64,000 nt of DNA from Gordionus sp. m RMFG-2023. Its lineage: Eukaryota > Nematomorpha > Gordioida > Chordodea > Parachordodidae. The notes under the pieces are model-generated. The model ran no database searches, was not told the origin of the DNA, and worked only from the letters and a program-made list of their open reading frames with translations. Below, piece by piece: positions 1-47,590 of this stretch (position 1 is its first letter; every line of letters begins with the position of its first letter). A program made the translations under genes and the position numbers. The DNA lies in the NCBI RefSeq assembly GCF_954871325.1, contig NC_088776.1, forward strand, positions 6,269,985-6,333,984, written 5' to 3'.

Positions 1-35669
<35,669 letters not shown>

Positions 35670-35916
35670 CTTTTTTTAAAGAATTTATTGAATAAAAACG
35701 GACGTATATATAAATGATTGACAGTTGTCAAAAAATTTTAAAATATTCGTAAATGAAAAATTTGTGAAATTTGTTATTTAATAAGTATCTAATCCATAAA
35801 AAAAAATTAGAATATTTTAAATATTTCTATAAACCCGGTAGATAAGTAAGGCAAATTTTATATTTTTAAGGTATTTTTATTGAATATCATTACATAACTT
35901 AAATTATGCAAATCAT

Positions 35917-37325
35917 TTAATATTGATCGTTCCGACCATACATCATATAAAATGGGGTGAATCCTGTAGATTTGTGGACACTGGTTCGCATTGCAAACAG
36001 TACCCCCGGAAGAACCCTAAGCCATAGTGTTTTATCATCACTTAAAACCTTTAACATTAAGTTTTGAATAGTACGATTATTCCTTTCTGTCAAACCATTA
36101 GCTTGAGGATGATATGCGCTGCAAATGCGTTGCTCAGTCCCTGTCATTTTATGTAATCTCGTGGCCATTTCATTGACAAATTCTCGGCCTTGATCATTGA
36201 TTTGTATCTATATTGTATAAAATCAAAAGTTTATAAATTATCATAAATGCACATTTTTTAATCGATATATATTTATATAATTTGATTTACAGTTGCGCAG
36301 CCATGGCGGCAAATCAGACCATAAATAAATTTACAAGTCTCCTCAGCTGTCTTTGATTTCATAGGTTCTGCCTCAACCCATTTTGTAAAATAATCAGACG
36401 CAACAGCAATACAAGTGTAGCCTTCTTCTGAAGTGGGCAGGCTGCAAAGATCAATTCCTATTTGAGCCCATGGAAGAGGTGGTACATATATTGGATTTAA
36501 AGTAGTTTTAGAAAATCTTGTAATGGCCTTCTGACATCTATCACATGATTTTATAAAATCAATAGTGTCTTGAATCACTAATTAATTGCAAGATGTGTAT
36601 AGAGCTCATTTTCTTTTCAAAGGGTGCCTTCTTTAAGAAAGACTTTTTATCTAAGCACCAAGTTCAAATATTTTATCAGAGACATTATCCTAATATTTTA
36701 TATCAGGGGTTAAATTTAAAATACTAATTTTGGCATAAAATTTAAAAACCTTGTATGACCCTTACCATAACATTTTTTCAAATTGGTATTGGATAATGTT
36801 ATCAGAAATATTTTTTTTATCTCCAAACATAAGATAATAATTCATAGAATTAATACTTCCATATATGAAATAATATTTTTTATAAAAAACCGAATCCCCA
36901 TTTCAGACGCCATTTATTTTTTAAATAAAAAACTAACAACGTCATGAACTCTTTGTGATACCCATATCAATAGCCTAGGCCACCACCCCCAACATTGTTG
37001 CTATTCTAAAAGCAGATAACCTATGCACTATGCCATCAATTTGATCAGCTTTAGCCCTGACAGATAATCCAGATCCAATGGGAGGACTCTAGTCCTCTAG
37101 AACAGCGTCTATATGAAAAAAATACTACCGTTATCTAAAATTGGCCACCAATATCTATAAACACAAAATTAACAAATTAACACCATAATAAATACCTTTC
37201 AGAGAGTTTAAGTTGAGTTTTATTAATGCCTAGGTGGGCACCAATAGCTTTAGATTCTAGGGATATATCTGATCCTTGGTGAATAATAGATATTACCCTT
37301 TGTTTCTCTGCTTCATCCATTATTA
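35917..37325 (-). pseudogene. Ty3-type integrase fossil upstream of PRPF6 (Ginger1-like or LTR kin)
   Basis: Three blocks on the minus strand: a zinc-binding start (EKQRVISIIHQGSDIS, then KAIGAHLGINKTQLKLSE) near 37200-37320; the core IQDTIDFIKSCDRCQ and PLPWAQIGIDLCSLP with VASDYFTKWVEAEPMKSKTA at 36273-36590; and NDQGREFVNEMATRLHK with SAYHPQANGLTERNNRTIQ and FYMMYGRN at 35917-36213. The 60-base gap between the last two looks like an intron at the same place as in the integrase at 5944-7565. No flanking repeats were found. It is broken by at least an insertion between the first two blocks. It ends 248 bases upstream of the PRPF6 start codon. Confidence 0.75.
36925..37080 (-). repeat. Possible tRNA-derived SINE fragment
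   Basis: Reversed, the stretch reads GATGGCATAGTGCATAGGTTA, matching the RNA polymerase III A box (TGGCNNAGTGG) in all but the last position. It is followed by GGTGGCCTAGGCTATTGATA and ends in an A/T tail. A convincing B box is missing, so this is tentative. It interrupts the integrase fossil. Confidence 0.3.
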
Positions 37326-37599
37326 CTAAAGCTAATAAATAAATAGAAATTATTATTTTGTGATCACATTTACCTTCTTTATTCTTTATTTTTCTATAAA
37401 GACTATCTTCTTTAACAATAAAATTGTTTGCCGTACATCTAAAATTACTTTTTTACCTGGATCATTTTTAAGGATTAATGGATATTTTCCTGTTACTAGA
37501 TATTCTTTTATTGTTTGATATTTATCTGTTATTGTTAAATGTAAATTAATAATTATAAATCTAAATGTACCAATTTGATTCATTAAAAATTTTGTGATA

Positions 37600-38790
37600 T
37601 TTTAAAGCAGTAGAATATTTTCCTTATAAGTATTAGCAATAAAGGATATTTTATATATTTATCTGTTCCTGCTTTATATAAAATTATAATTATAAATTTA
37701 AATGTACCATCATTAAAAAATTTGTGATATTTTAAAGCAGTAAAGGAAGTATATTTTCTGTCACTAAGTATTGGCAGCAAATGATATTTTTCTGTTACTT
37801 ATATATTGCTTGATATAAATAAAATTATAAATTAAATGTACAATTTGATTCATTAAAAATTAGGTGATATTTTAAAGCAAGTATTGGCAATATAATTACA
37901 AATTAAATGTACCAATTTGATTCATTAAAAATTAGGTGATATTTTAAAGCAAGTATTGGCAGCAATTGATATAGAATATTTTCTGTTATAGATATTCAAT
38001 AAATAATATTTTTGACATTTATCTATACTTGCTTGATTTAAAATTATAATTATAAATTTAAGTGTACCATCATTAAAAGCAAGTATTGACAACAATTGAT
38101 ATAGAATATTTTCCTGTTATAGGTATTCAATAAAGAATATTTTTGACATTTATCTATACTTGCTTGATTTAAAATTATAATTATAAATTTAAGTGTACCA
38201 TCATTAAAAGCAAGTATTGGCAGCAATTGATATAGAATATTTTCCTGTTATAGGTATTCAATAAAGAATATTTTTGACATTTATCTATACTTTCTTGATT
38301 TAAAATTATAATTATAAATTTAAGTGTACCATCATTAAAAGCAAGTATTGGCAGCAATTGATATAGAATATTTTCCTGTTATAGGTATTCAATAAAGAAT
38401 ATTTTTGACATTTATCTATACTTGCTTGATTTAAAATTATAATTATAAATTTAAGTGTACCATCATTAAAAGCAAGTATTGGCAGCAATTGATATAGAAT
38501 ATTTTCCTGTTATAGGTATTCAATAAAGAATATTTTTGACATTTATCTATACTTGCTTGATTTAAAATTATAATTATAAATTTAAGTGTACCATCATTAA
38601 AAGCAAGTATTGACAACAATTGATATAGAATATTTTCCTGTTATAGGTATTCAATAAAGAATATTTTTGACATTTATCTATACTTGCTTGATTTAAAATT
38701 ATAATTATAAATTTAAGTGTACCATCATTAAAAGCAAGTATTGGCAGCAATTGATATAGAATATTTTCCTGTTATAGGTATTCAATAAAG
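37600..38790. repeat. 131-bp satellite array, about six near-identical units plus degenerate units
   Basis: The marker TTCCTGTTATAGGTATTCAA occurs at 38111, 38242, 38373, 38504, 38635 and 38766, exactly 131 bases apart. Units differ by only one or two bases (for example TGACAACAATTG versus TGGCAGCAATTG). To the left (37600-37980) related units are shorter and diverged, the usual picture of an array homogenised at one end. It lies about 2 kb upstream of PRPF6. Confidence 0.92.
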
Positions 38791-38860
38791 AATATTTTTC
38801 CGATTTCATTCATAAATTTTAGGTTTTATTCTTAAAAGTTGAGGTTTGGTCATAAATTAT

Positions 38861-38906
38861 CAATACGGTATTGATTCTACAATATTGTGGAATCAATACC
38901 GTATTG
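38861..38906. repeat. Perfect 17-bp inverted repeat
   Basis: CAATACGGTATTGATTC (38861-38877) and GAATCAATACCGTATTG (38890-38906) are perfect complements with a 12-base loop. CAATACGGTATTG is nearly palindromic in itself. It sits between the satellite and a GC-rich MITE and resembles the subterminal words of the hAT elements here. Confidence 0.85.
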
Positions 38907-38929
38907 AATTTAGATGGTATTGTTTTTAC

Positions 38930-39197
38930 AATACTACACCGGCCCGGATTTTTTTAAAATAAATTTTATTTATTTTTGATTTTTATAACTAATAATAACG
39001 ATTTCAAATATAAGCTGTTTTAAAAAATAAGCCCGGCTTGGGTGTTTTTTTTTAAAAATTCAAGCCCGGCCAGGGTGTTTTTTTAATTCAGGCCCAGCCA
39101 GGGTGTTTTTTTTAAAAAATTTCGAGCCCGGCCCGGGTATATTTAAAAAAATTAAAATACTGTCCGTCCAGGGGCCGGGCCTGCAGATCTCTGAAAA
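38930..39197. mobile_element. GC-rich hAT-type MITE (GCCCGGCC words)
   Basis: Contains CACCGGCCCGGATTTT, AAGCCCGGCTTGGGTG, AAGCCCGGCCAGGGTG and GGGGCCGGGCCTGCAGATCT, ending in the AGATCTCTG terminus. The core TTTTTATAACTAATAATAACGATTTC also occurs, reversed, in the element at 51370-51690. The left limit is approximate. Confidence 0.6.
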
Positions 39198-39573
39198 ACA
39201 TACCAAGAAGTACAACATCTGAAACTAGATTGAAATGTTTGTATGCATTTGACGACCAGCAAGGATGAGATAATTGAAAAATTAGCTCAAACCCAACGAA
39301 GATTGGATTTTACATTGTAAATATATAACATACAAAATACAATTATTCTTAAGAAACTTTTTGTGTAAAGGCTCAAAAAATTAAAATTTCTATTTTGGGT
39401 AATTTAAGTGATTATTTACATATAATTTTTTTATAATTCACATTAATTTAAAATTGTGTATTAGGAATAGTTATTAGTCCTAATAAAATTATGCTTGATA
39501 TTTTTAAAAAACAATAATATTTCTTAAAAAATTTTCCCCCCCCCCCATACCAAATTCCTGCGTACGCGCCTGA
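39198..39573. mobile_element. Partial copy of the hAT at 51032-52745, one end
   Basis: Bases 39249-39573 match 51032-51360 reversed: GACGACCAGCAAGGATGAGA, CTCAAACCCAACGAAGATTG, TTTGTGTAAAGGCTCAAAAA and the terminus AAATTCCTGCGTACGCGCCTG with its C tract. Only one terminus is present. Confidence 0.75.
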
Positions 39574-40775
39574 TGTCTGCAATTCACTCTATTTCAATAT
39601 TAAAATTATTACAATAGTTTTTAGTAAATCTGTACATTGAGGCAATCGATAAATGCAAACATCCCTCATTTTTCACACTTTGACCCTTGATATATCAAAA
39701 AATAGAAGAGCTAAGATACTAAAATTTGGAAACTGCTACAGGTTCCTTAGTTTGTATTCAAAATCTCACCCAAATCCCAAGAGAGCGGGAGAATCGTAAA
39801 CGATTTGCTATGAAATGACCCACCAATTGTCCTTACTTTTGAGGGTATATATAATATATTTAAAAATTTTATTAGTTTTAACTATAGTTGAGCAATTTCT
39901 ATATTTTTAGCTTTCGCCCATTTTTAGTCGGCTAAACCGAGTTAAAGCCGGATTTTTGCGCCTAGATTTTTTTAAAAACTCATAGGTTAATGGCTAAAAA
40001 TGGTCGTTTACTGAAGTCACTATTTGAATAAATAGGAAAGTTGTTAAAAACTTTTGTATTTGTTAATCTTTTTTTTTGTTTCTGCCTTATGTTTGTAAAC
40101 TGATATTTATGTTAGAGGAGAATAAAAATTTCAAATTCAATTTAGAGTTATATTTAAAATAACTTTAAAGAAAAAGGTTAATTTTAGGTTACGCAATGGA
40201 AGAGGAATAACAAAAAAAAAGGTAAAAGTTAACATCATCAACAAATATATATTTCAAACAATTTTTTTTGAAATTATTTAATACACATATATATTATATA
40301 ATTATAGAGTTTGAAAATGATTCAAAAAGTACAAGAGGTTTTTATATTAATAATTATTGTATGTCTTCAAATGTTTAATTATTTGATTCTTATCAAACTT
40401 TTATTTAATTTATGTCATAAATATATGCACCCGCAAGGTAGCGCAGTAATTTATATAATAAAAATATTATTATATATATTTTATTTTATTAATTTAAAAA
40501 TTATTTTTGGTGCCAATAATTATTGACGTTAAGTTAACAAAATATATTAATCATTCTTTCTTTTTTTTTCATTGATCAGAATATAATCTCCCACTGAGTT
40601 GAAAGCCCAACCTCTCATTTTTTGCCATGGATAAGGCAGAAATCCATTTTAAAAATCAGATATGCTAGCCTCACCAACACTGTGTTCATACCAATTGTTC
40701 GCCTTAGACATGTTCGGAAGTGAGGCCCTCCATTTCATTAAAACCATAGGGAAAAATGAGACAGATCTCTGATGG
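39574..40775. other. Intergenic, A+T-rich
   Basis: No supported gene. 40570-40770 is less A+T-rich and contains GAGTTGAAAGCCCAACCTCTC; no protein or RNA could be recognised in it. Confidence 0.4.
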
Positions 40776-40996
40776 TAGTGTTGTTAAACGGCTCGTTTTG
40801 AGCCGATTTTTAAAAATGGCTAACTCAATATTCCATCCAGAAAAATATTACGCAAGCCTGAAGATTTTGCTCATAGAAGAATCCATGGTCTTAGACATTA
40901 TATTATCGAAATCTCGAGGCTTAGATATTTTCTGGCTAAAATATTGAATTAGCCGTTTTAAAAAATCGGCTCAAAATGAGCTGATTAACATCACTA
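40776..40996. mobile_element. Short hAT MITE, same family as 9847-10046
   Basis: The ends are TAGTGTTGTTAAACGGCTCG and, reversed, TAGTGATGTTAATCAGCTCA. The internal inverted pair is GGCTAACTCAATATTCCATC and TGGCTAAAATATTGAATTAG. Flanks CTCTGATG and CTCTGGGG are a plausible decayed 8-bp duplication. Confidence 0.75.
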
Positions 40997-42044
40997 CTCT
41001 GGGGATCCCAATGAAGAATTTTACCTTCGTCGTCAGATTTCGTTAATGATTTATAAAAGAAGAAATTTAAAATTTTTAACCATAAACAAAATATAGAAAA
41101 CTTATAATTATTGTCTCAGTTAAGTGTTAACATTGGAGTAGCAATAACTTTACTGTTATAGGTTATAGGAGTTTTTTGGCATAAAAAAAAGAAATGGCTT
41201 TATAAAGAAATTAATAAAATAACAGTAGCAACAACAAAAAATTCAAACGTATACTTCCCGATAACAAGTAATAACAACACCGTAGATATTTAACACGGAA
41301 AATGATCAATTATCAAAATTGAATAACAAACAATGCGGACAATACGATGATGATTACTTTAAAGTTAAGGAATAATTATGAATGCACCTTAAAATAATTT
41401 ATTTTTCGATTGTACTTATGTAATTTTTTTTATATATATAAGAGTAATTGGCCCATTGTGCCACAGAATTTGTCTAAAAAAATGGTGGGAGATGGGGGAT
41501 GTGTCGTATGTTTGTTATATAATGTAAGTATTATTTTTTGCATTCTTAATTTCAGTGTTTATATATGATTTTTTACGAAAATGATTTGAAATTATAGGTA
41601 AAATTTGATCACAAATCCTAATAAATTCACTTGTACAATAATTTTTATTAAAAAAATTAATATGTTCTTTAAAAAAAATCAATGTTTGGTGTTGCAGTTA
41701 ACGAACATATAAATTAAATAATATATTATTTTTTTAAAAAAGATCGATTGTATATGTCAATCAATTTTTGGAAAAATTCATTAATTGTTTTTTTCGGGAT
41801 TATTAGAAATAAAAAAAAAAATGTAGTTTTGTAATATTTGTACCATGACCAGAATGAGAGATCCGAAGTGGGCGGAATTCACTTAAATAAACAGGTAAAT
41901 AAACCATGTAATTAAAATTAAGCAACAAAAAATTGTGATAGTTTTTTAGTAATTTTAAGGATCATGAGGGGAACAAAAAACGAAAGAATACAGAAGAATT
42001 TAAATCAATAATTAAAATTACATATATAATTCTATTGTTGAGGG
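40997..42044. other. Intergenic, A+T-rich
   Basis: No coding or repeat structure that I can support; several T and A tracts. Confidence 0.45.
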
Positions 42045-42697
42045 AAGAAATTTCACACTTTTTCTTATTTATGGAAAGGTCAATTTTAGAAGCTTCAATT
42101 TCAACCTACTCTATGGCCGACATAACATTGGATAAAGAACCGCCAAAAGAGCCATCGTCGAGATACCATAGGTTAAGGTCTAATTTGAAATCAGATAATT
42201 AAAATCATTATACTATGGGTGTTGGCTTCAATATAAATAATTTTTTTTAAAAAATTTCTAATCGTAATGAACCTTTTATGAATTTACAATTAGCTAAACC
42301 GAACCGAAACTTTGTGAATTTTTTTTTGAAAACCTTAACCGAACCCTAACCATTATAATTTTTACATACTCAACCTTAACCAAACTGAAACATTATAAAT
42401 ATAGATCATCGTGATGGGAATTAAAGAAATCTCAAATAGGATAAAAAAAACCTAAAATTTTATTGAATCTGTTAAATTATAAAAGCACATAAATAAATTA
42501 CATTGTAATATTAATTACTCCTAAACAAATTAATAATACAATTAATTTTTTTTAAACTTCATAACGCTATCTAGCGAGATAAATATATGATAGATTATTT
42601 TAGTTATATTACTTAAAAATTTTTTTAGCTTTTTTAAAAAAAATTTATTATTATATTGATAGTTTTATAAATTTATTTGAATTTTTTACTATATTAT

Positions 42698-44838
42698 TGT
42701 TGATTGATTATATATTTAAATAAATTTAAATTTGAATAGTTAATTTTAGTTTTATTTGAATATTGTTTATTTTTAATATATTAACGTTGATTATTTAATA
42801 TGTTCAATTAACTTTTTATATATATATATACTATGTTTTTAGATATAAAATGAAAATAATAATAAATTTTTGATTTAAAAAAGAAGTAATTTAAATAGTT
42901 TCATAAATCCAAAACACTTTCTTTTATGGTGCCCTGGTTACGGTGGTACGTTTTTTCGTTTTTCTTTCTCTTTAAAAAAAAAAATAAAACAAAGTAAAAT
43001 AATAAAAGTTTAAAATATCTTTACCTTGAATTCTTTTGTAAAAATAAAAGGTAAAGGAATTACTTATTAAATTCGTCGTTCGATATGGGAGATGATAAAG
43101 GACAAATAAAATTTTTTGACTTTTCTTTTCGATATTTTATCCAAATTTACAAAATTATAAAAGGTATAAAAATTTTGTAAAAAAAAAAAGAATAGAATAT
43201 AGAAAATTTGCCTAAAATTAAAATAAAAAAGTATAAATTAAATTAAATTTGAAATTGAAATTGATGACTACCTTATTTATTGATTTGACTACCTATTGTG
43301 ACGATTGCTTAATCCATTGAGATGACTCTATTTATATAACTACCTATTGTGATGACTATCTAACCTATGGAGACTGCTTAACCTATGGAGATGACTACCT
43401 ATTATGACTACCTTATCTATTGTGACTACCTAATCTACTATGACTATCTAACCTATGGAGACTGCTTAACCTATGGAGATGACTACCTATTATGACTACC
43501 TTATTTATTGTGACTGCCTAATCTATTGATATGACCAATGCCTAATCTATGGAGATGTTAGCACGTTCTTTCATGCAAAAAGCTTCTTTCTTCTTCATGG
43601 TGTCCCGGCTCTGGATGTTGGACTGGAATATGATAACCAACACCTAACCTAATGTGACAACCTAGGAAGAACTGATATGGAAGTTGAACGATTGGTTATG
43701 AATTCTATTTTGTGAGACCAATGATATTAAAGTGTAATTAAAACATATGAATTAAAAGGGATTGATTTAAATAACCCTTATAAGTAATACTTAATATGAT
43801 AAAAATGTTTTTGAAATAAAGCTTTTGAAGACAAAAGGTTATGTAAAAATTAAACATCATTATTAGAAAAATATTGTGTGAAATTTAAATTTTTTTTTAA
43901 GAGAGGGAAATGTGCATAATATTTGCATATTTTAACCTCGGAGATTGAAAATAAATAAAAATAAATTAAGTATTAAAACGCTACTAATTAAATATGGAAA
44001 CGCTAAAAAATGTAAAATGCAAAAAATATAAAACGCTAAAAATATAAAACGCATAAAACGCTAAAAGTATAAAACGCTATGATTAACTTAACACCTAAAA
44101 AATAATATAATAATTTATCATTCCCTTATTCTGGATTAAAATTTTATTCCTTATTCCATAAATTATCATTCCTTATTACATATTGTTCCGAAATTCAAAA
44201 TTTTATTTGTGCATATTATTCATATATTTGATCAACTATTTCAAATTACATATTCCGATTTATTCCAAATTCCAATATTCGACTGGATTAATTATGAAAA
44301 ATGATAATAACAATTTTGAGAAATGTGAACAACATACGATAAGGATATCAAACCAACGATAACGTTAAACGATTTTATCAAACCTACGAGATTGATTCAA
44401 GCCTACAAAAAACGTACAAACTCACGCAACTCTAATAAACGATTTTATCAAACCTACGTGATAGAATCAAGCCTACAGGAACATTTGAGACTTATGTGCT
44501 AACCAAGATAAAACCGAGTACAATCGAAATGGGAAAAAACTTCTGGGACAACAAGCTCTCGATGACTGCTGAGAAGAAGCTTCGTTATTTATAGAAGAGG
44601 GGGAATGTTGATTGATTATATATTTAAATAAATTTAAATTTGAATAGTTAATTTTTAGTTTTATTTGAATATTGTTTATTTTTAATATATTAACGTTGAT
44701 TATTTAATATGTTCAATTAACTTTTTATATATATATATACTATGTTTTTAGATATAAAATGAAAATAATAATAAATTTTTGATTTAAAAAAGAAGTAATT
44801 TAAATAGTTTCTTAAAAACCACAAAATACTTTCTTTTA
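42698..44838. mobile_element. Non-coding LTR retrotransposon (TRIM/LARD-like fossil)
   Basis: The left LTR is 42698-42926 and the right LTR 44606-44838; both begin TGTTGATTGATTATATATTT and end TTTCTTTTA. The target duplication ATTAT (42693-42697, 44839-44843) is exact. A primer-binding site starting TGGTGCCCTGG follows the left LTR directly, and a polypurine tract AGAAGAGGGGGAA precedes the right one. The 1.7-kb interior has no readable gag or pol, only tandem repeats. The two LTRs differ at only a handful of places, so the insertion is young relative to the arm it sits in. It is non-autonomous. Confidence 0.92.
43260..43560. repeat. Tandem repeats inside the LTR element
   Basis: Built of ACTACCTATTGTGA / ACCTATGGAGACTGCTTA words. 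A long unit starting GACTATCTAACCTATGGAGA occurs at 43354 and 43442 (88 bases apart). Further on, AAAACGCTAAAA words repeat at 43975-44080, and AAACGATTTTATCAAACCTA at 44369 and 44439. Confidence 0.8.
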
Positions 44839-45452
44839 ATTATGATAGTTTTAAAATTGAAACTTATCAAATTTTGTAAAATAATAAACATTTTTATAAA
44901 GTCAAAATCAAAACTAAAGAGTATTTTAACATTATTTATATAAATTACATATTTAAGAATTAGAGTCATTTCTTTAAAATTTTAAAAGTATTGTTTTAAG
45001 AAATGTATTTTAAAAAAAAAGTTTCTATTCAATATTTTTTTTTTATATTATCCTTATAATGAATAATAATATTTACCAATTTTTTAAACTATTTATCTGA
45101 TGTTGTTAATTAGTCTAGTTCTTTAGACTAAGACTTATAGTCGTAGTCATGGAAATCGACTAGAAACTTTAGGGACTAATTAGTCGACTAAAACGACTAA
45201 TTTAGTTGACTAAAGCGGCTAATTTAGTCTACTAAAAAGACTAATATAGACGACTAAAACAACTAATTTAGTCGACTAAAACGACTAAAACAACCTATTT
45301 AGTCGACTAAAACGACTAAAACAACCTATTTAGTCGACTAAAACGACTAAAACAACCTATTTAGTCGACTAAATCGGCTAAGACTTCAATATAATTGCTA
45401 TAAGAAGGTTATAATATTGTATAACAAAATATTCAAATAATAGCTTTGAATT

Positions 45453-45821
45453 AGTGATCTGCATCGGGCCAGCCCGGCCCGGCCCGAAGTATTTTTAAAA
45501 AGGTTTACCCCGGACGGAACGAAATTTTTTTTAAAAAAATTTACCGACCCTGCTCGTATTAATTTAAATACAGAAATTGATTTATATAATTTCTCTAATT
45601 AAACGATATTAATTATATGGTATCTAGTTTATATAAATAAAATAAAATATTTATATTTTACATAAATTAATCACAAAATTGATAAATTTATATAAAAAAA
45701 TTTCTAAGGTCCACCCGACCCGGCCCGAATTTTCTTAAAAAATATTCGGCCCCATCCAGCCCAAATCCAATTTTTTTTAAAAAAACCCTGCAGGACCTTG
45801 CAAATGGTCTAAAGGTCTCTG
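45453..45821. mobile_element. GC-rich hAT-type MITE (GGCCCGGCCC word)
   Basis: Starts GTGATCTGCATCGGGCCAGC and ends, reversed, CAGAGACCTTTAGACCATTT. Carries CCCGGCCCGGCCCGAAG on one side and CCGACCCGGCCCGAATT on the other, with an A+T-rich centre. Confidence 0.65.
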
Positions 45822-46439
45822 ATTTAAATCATAATTTAAAATTTTACAATTACAATACTATTCTTAAAATTGATCTTTTTATTATATCAGTATATTCTAA
45901 AAATTAATATCTTTTCTTAAATTAAAATTAAAATACACCACCCCCCCCTTCCGCCTTGTTAAAAAAAAAATTATTTAAAAAACATTGAATTTTATATCTA
46001 AAAAAATAAAATTATTCCCCTCCCCTTTTGTGCCAGCTAGACGATAATTAAAGAATAAAAATATTTTAAGTTATTTATTTTTTTTATCTTGGAGAAAAAT
46101 TATTATTAAAAATATAAACAGTTAAATAATATTAAAAAAATAACAAAATTATAAAAAAATAACAAAATATGTAAAATATAATATTATTCCGAAACTTTTT
46201 ATAAACACTTTTTTCATATAATCATTTTTAACTTATTTCGGCATTGTTTATTTTATTTTCTATCAAATTTACCTTTCTTATTTTAAAATTTCGAAAATGA
46301 CTTGTGAAATCTTTATTTAATGTATATTTTATTTACATAATAAAAGATCAAAAATATTTATTTTTCTATTTGTATTACACATAAAATAACGAAAAAATAT
46401 ATCTATATTATATAATAATCTAGTGTAATAATTTATTAA

Positions 46440-47253
46440 ATTAATTGTTCAAAGGAATAGATCGGATTCCCTCTTCGATATATCGTATCGTATGTGAATA
46501 AGAAGGCTGTGAAATTGAAATTAGTGAAATTAAGTAATAGGCTAGTAATTGCCTCAATTATATGAATTCTGTTATTGGGTTTGGAATATATAGAACGATA
46601 CTGATTTTTCAAAACGCCAAAAAAATTCTCAAGGGGTTTAATTGAGGGGAATAGGGTGGAAGATATACTATATTTTGATAGTTTTCTGTTATTATATGAG
46701 CTCGGTAAATGGGCGCATTATCCATTATTAGCGAATTCAACGGTAAAATGTATGATAATTTATCCAGGTAAGTTTTGAATTTTATTGATGTAAATGCCCC
46801 GTCTATAATCATGTTTTTTACCACCATTAATTCCTATGGTGCATAAAACCGATACGTTTTTCCCCTTTGAAGGAGGGAGTTTGACCGATGTCGTCTTACC
46901 CAGAGGTGCCCATCCATAGTGGAAAATGACGTGGGAATTGAAGCCTGTTTCATCTAAATAGAATATATTTTGAAATGGCACGTTCATCATATTTAGGCAA
47001 TATTTTACGAATATTTATAACATCTGGGGAATTCCGTCTATCGGGTTCTTACAACCCTTTTCCTGCTCCATCCCATTGATTTAATGTATCTAGATATTTC
47101 CGAATCACTCATTTTGAGATGAGGTGGTAAATTTTCCACTATATTTTTTATCGTCAATCCATAATTATGTTCTAGTAGCTGTATAATTTTAGATTTTAAT
47201 TCTGAATCATCCTTTTTGTTTTTTCCACTTTGATGGATTATGTAATCGGCCAA
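46440..47253 (-). pseudogene. IS630/Tc1-type DDE transposase, decayed
   Basis: The N-terminal helix-turn-helix region gives KSKIIQLLEHNYGLTIKNIV and SDSEISRYIKSMGWSRKRV. The core gives IFYLDETGFNSHVIFHYGWA (first Asp), SLIMDNAPIYRAHII (second Asp) with YLPPYSPQLNP, and the C-terminal ENFFGVLKNQYRSIY (Glu) in another frame. Catalytic D, D and E residues are therefore all visible, but the reading frame changes near 46825 and 46635 and there is a stop near 47037. No ATG precedes the helix-turn-helix region. The right boundary must be near 47270, where 119-bp repeat units resume; the left one was not found. Confidence 0.8.
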
Positions 47254-47279
47254 GGGGGCACCTTAGTATTCGGGGAATG

Positions 47280-47590
47280 GTACATCTTCACTGAAATTTT
47301 AATTTAACACCTTTACAATATATAATTTTTACCTATTTACTTTAAAAAAATTAAAAAATAACGATTATGACAATTGTCACTCTTCTATGGTACATCTTCA
47401 CTGAAATTTTATTTTAACACATTTACAATATATATATTTTTACCTATTTACTTTTCAAAAATAACGATTTTGATAATTAATATTTTTCTATGATGGTACA
47501 TCTTCACTGAAATTTTATTTTTACATTTCTACAAACATATATTTTTAGCTAAAAATTAAAAAAAAGTTCAAAAATAACGATTATGACTTA
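47280..47590. repeat. 119-bp class repeat, reversed, about 2.5 units
   Basis: GGTACATCTTCACTGAAATTTT occurs at 47280, 47390 and 47495, with AACGATTATGACAATTGTCAC between. These are reverse complements of the units at 21845-22628. Confidence 0.85.

Noticed and set aside
37386-37780. Two minus-strand open frames of 65 codons
   Set aside because: Fall in the degenerate part of the 131-bp satellite; composition is not protein-like.
43976-44081. AAAACGCTAAAA repeats as a possible array of binding sites
   Set aside because: Short degenerate tandem repeats inside a non-coding LTR element; no spacing or symmetry beyond slippage.
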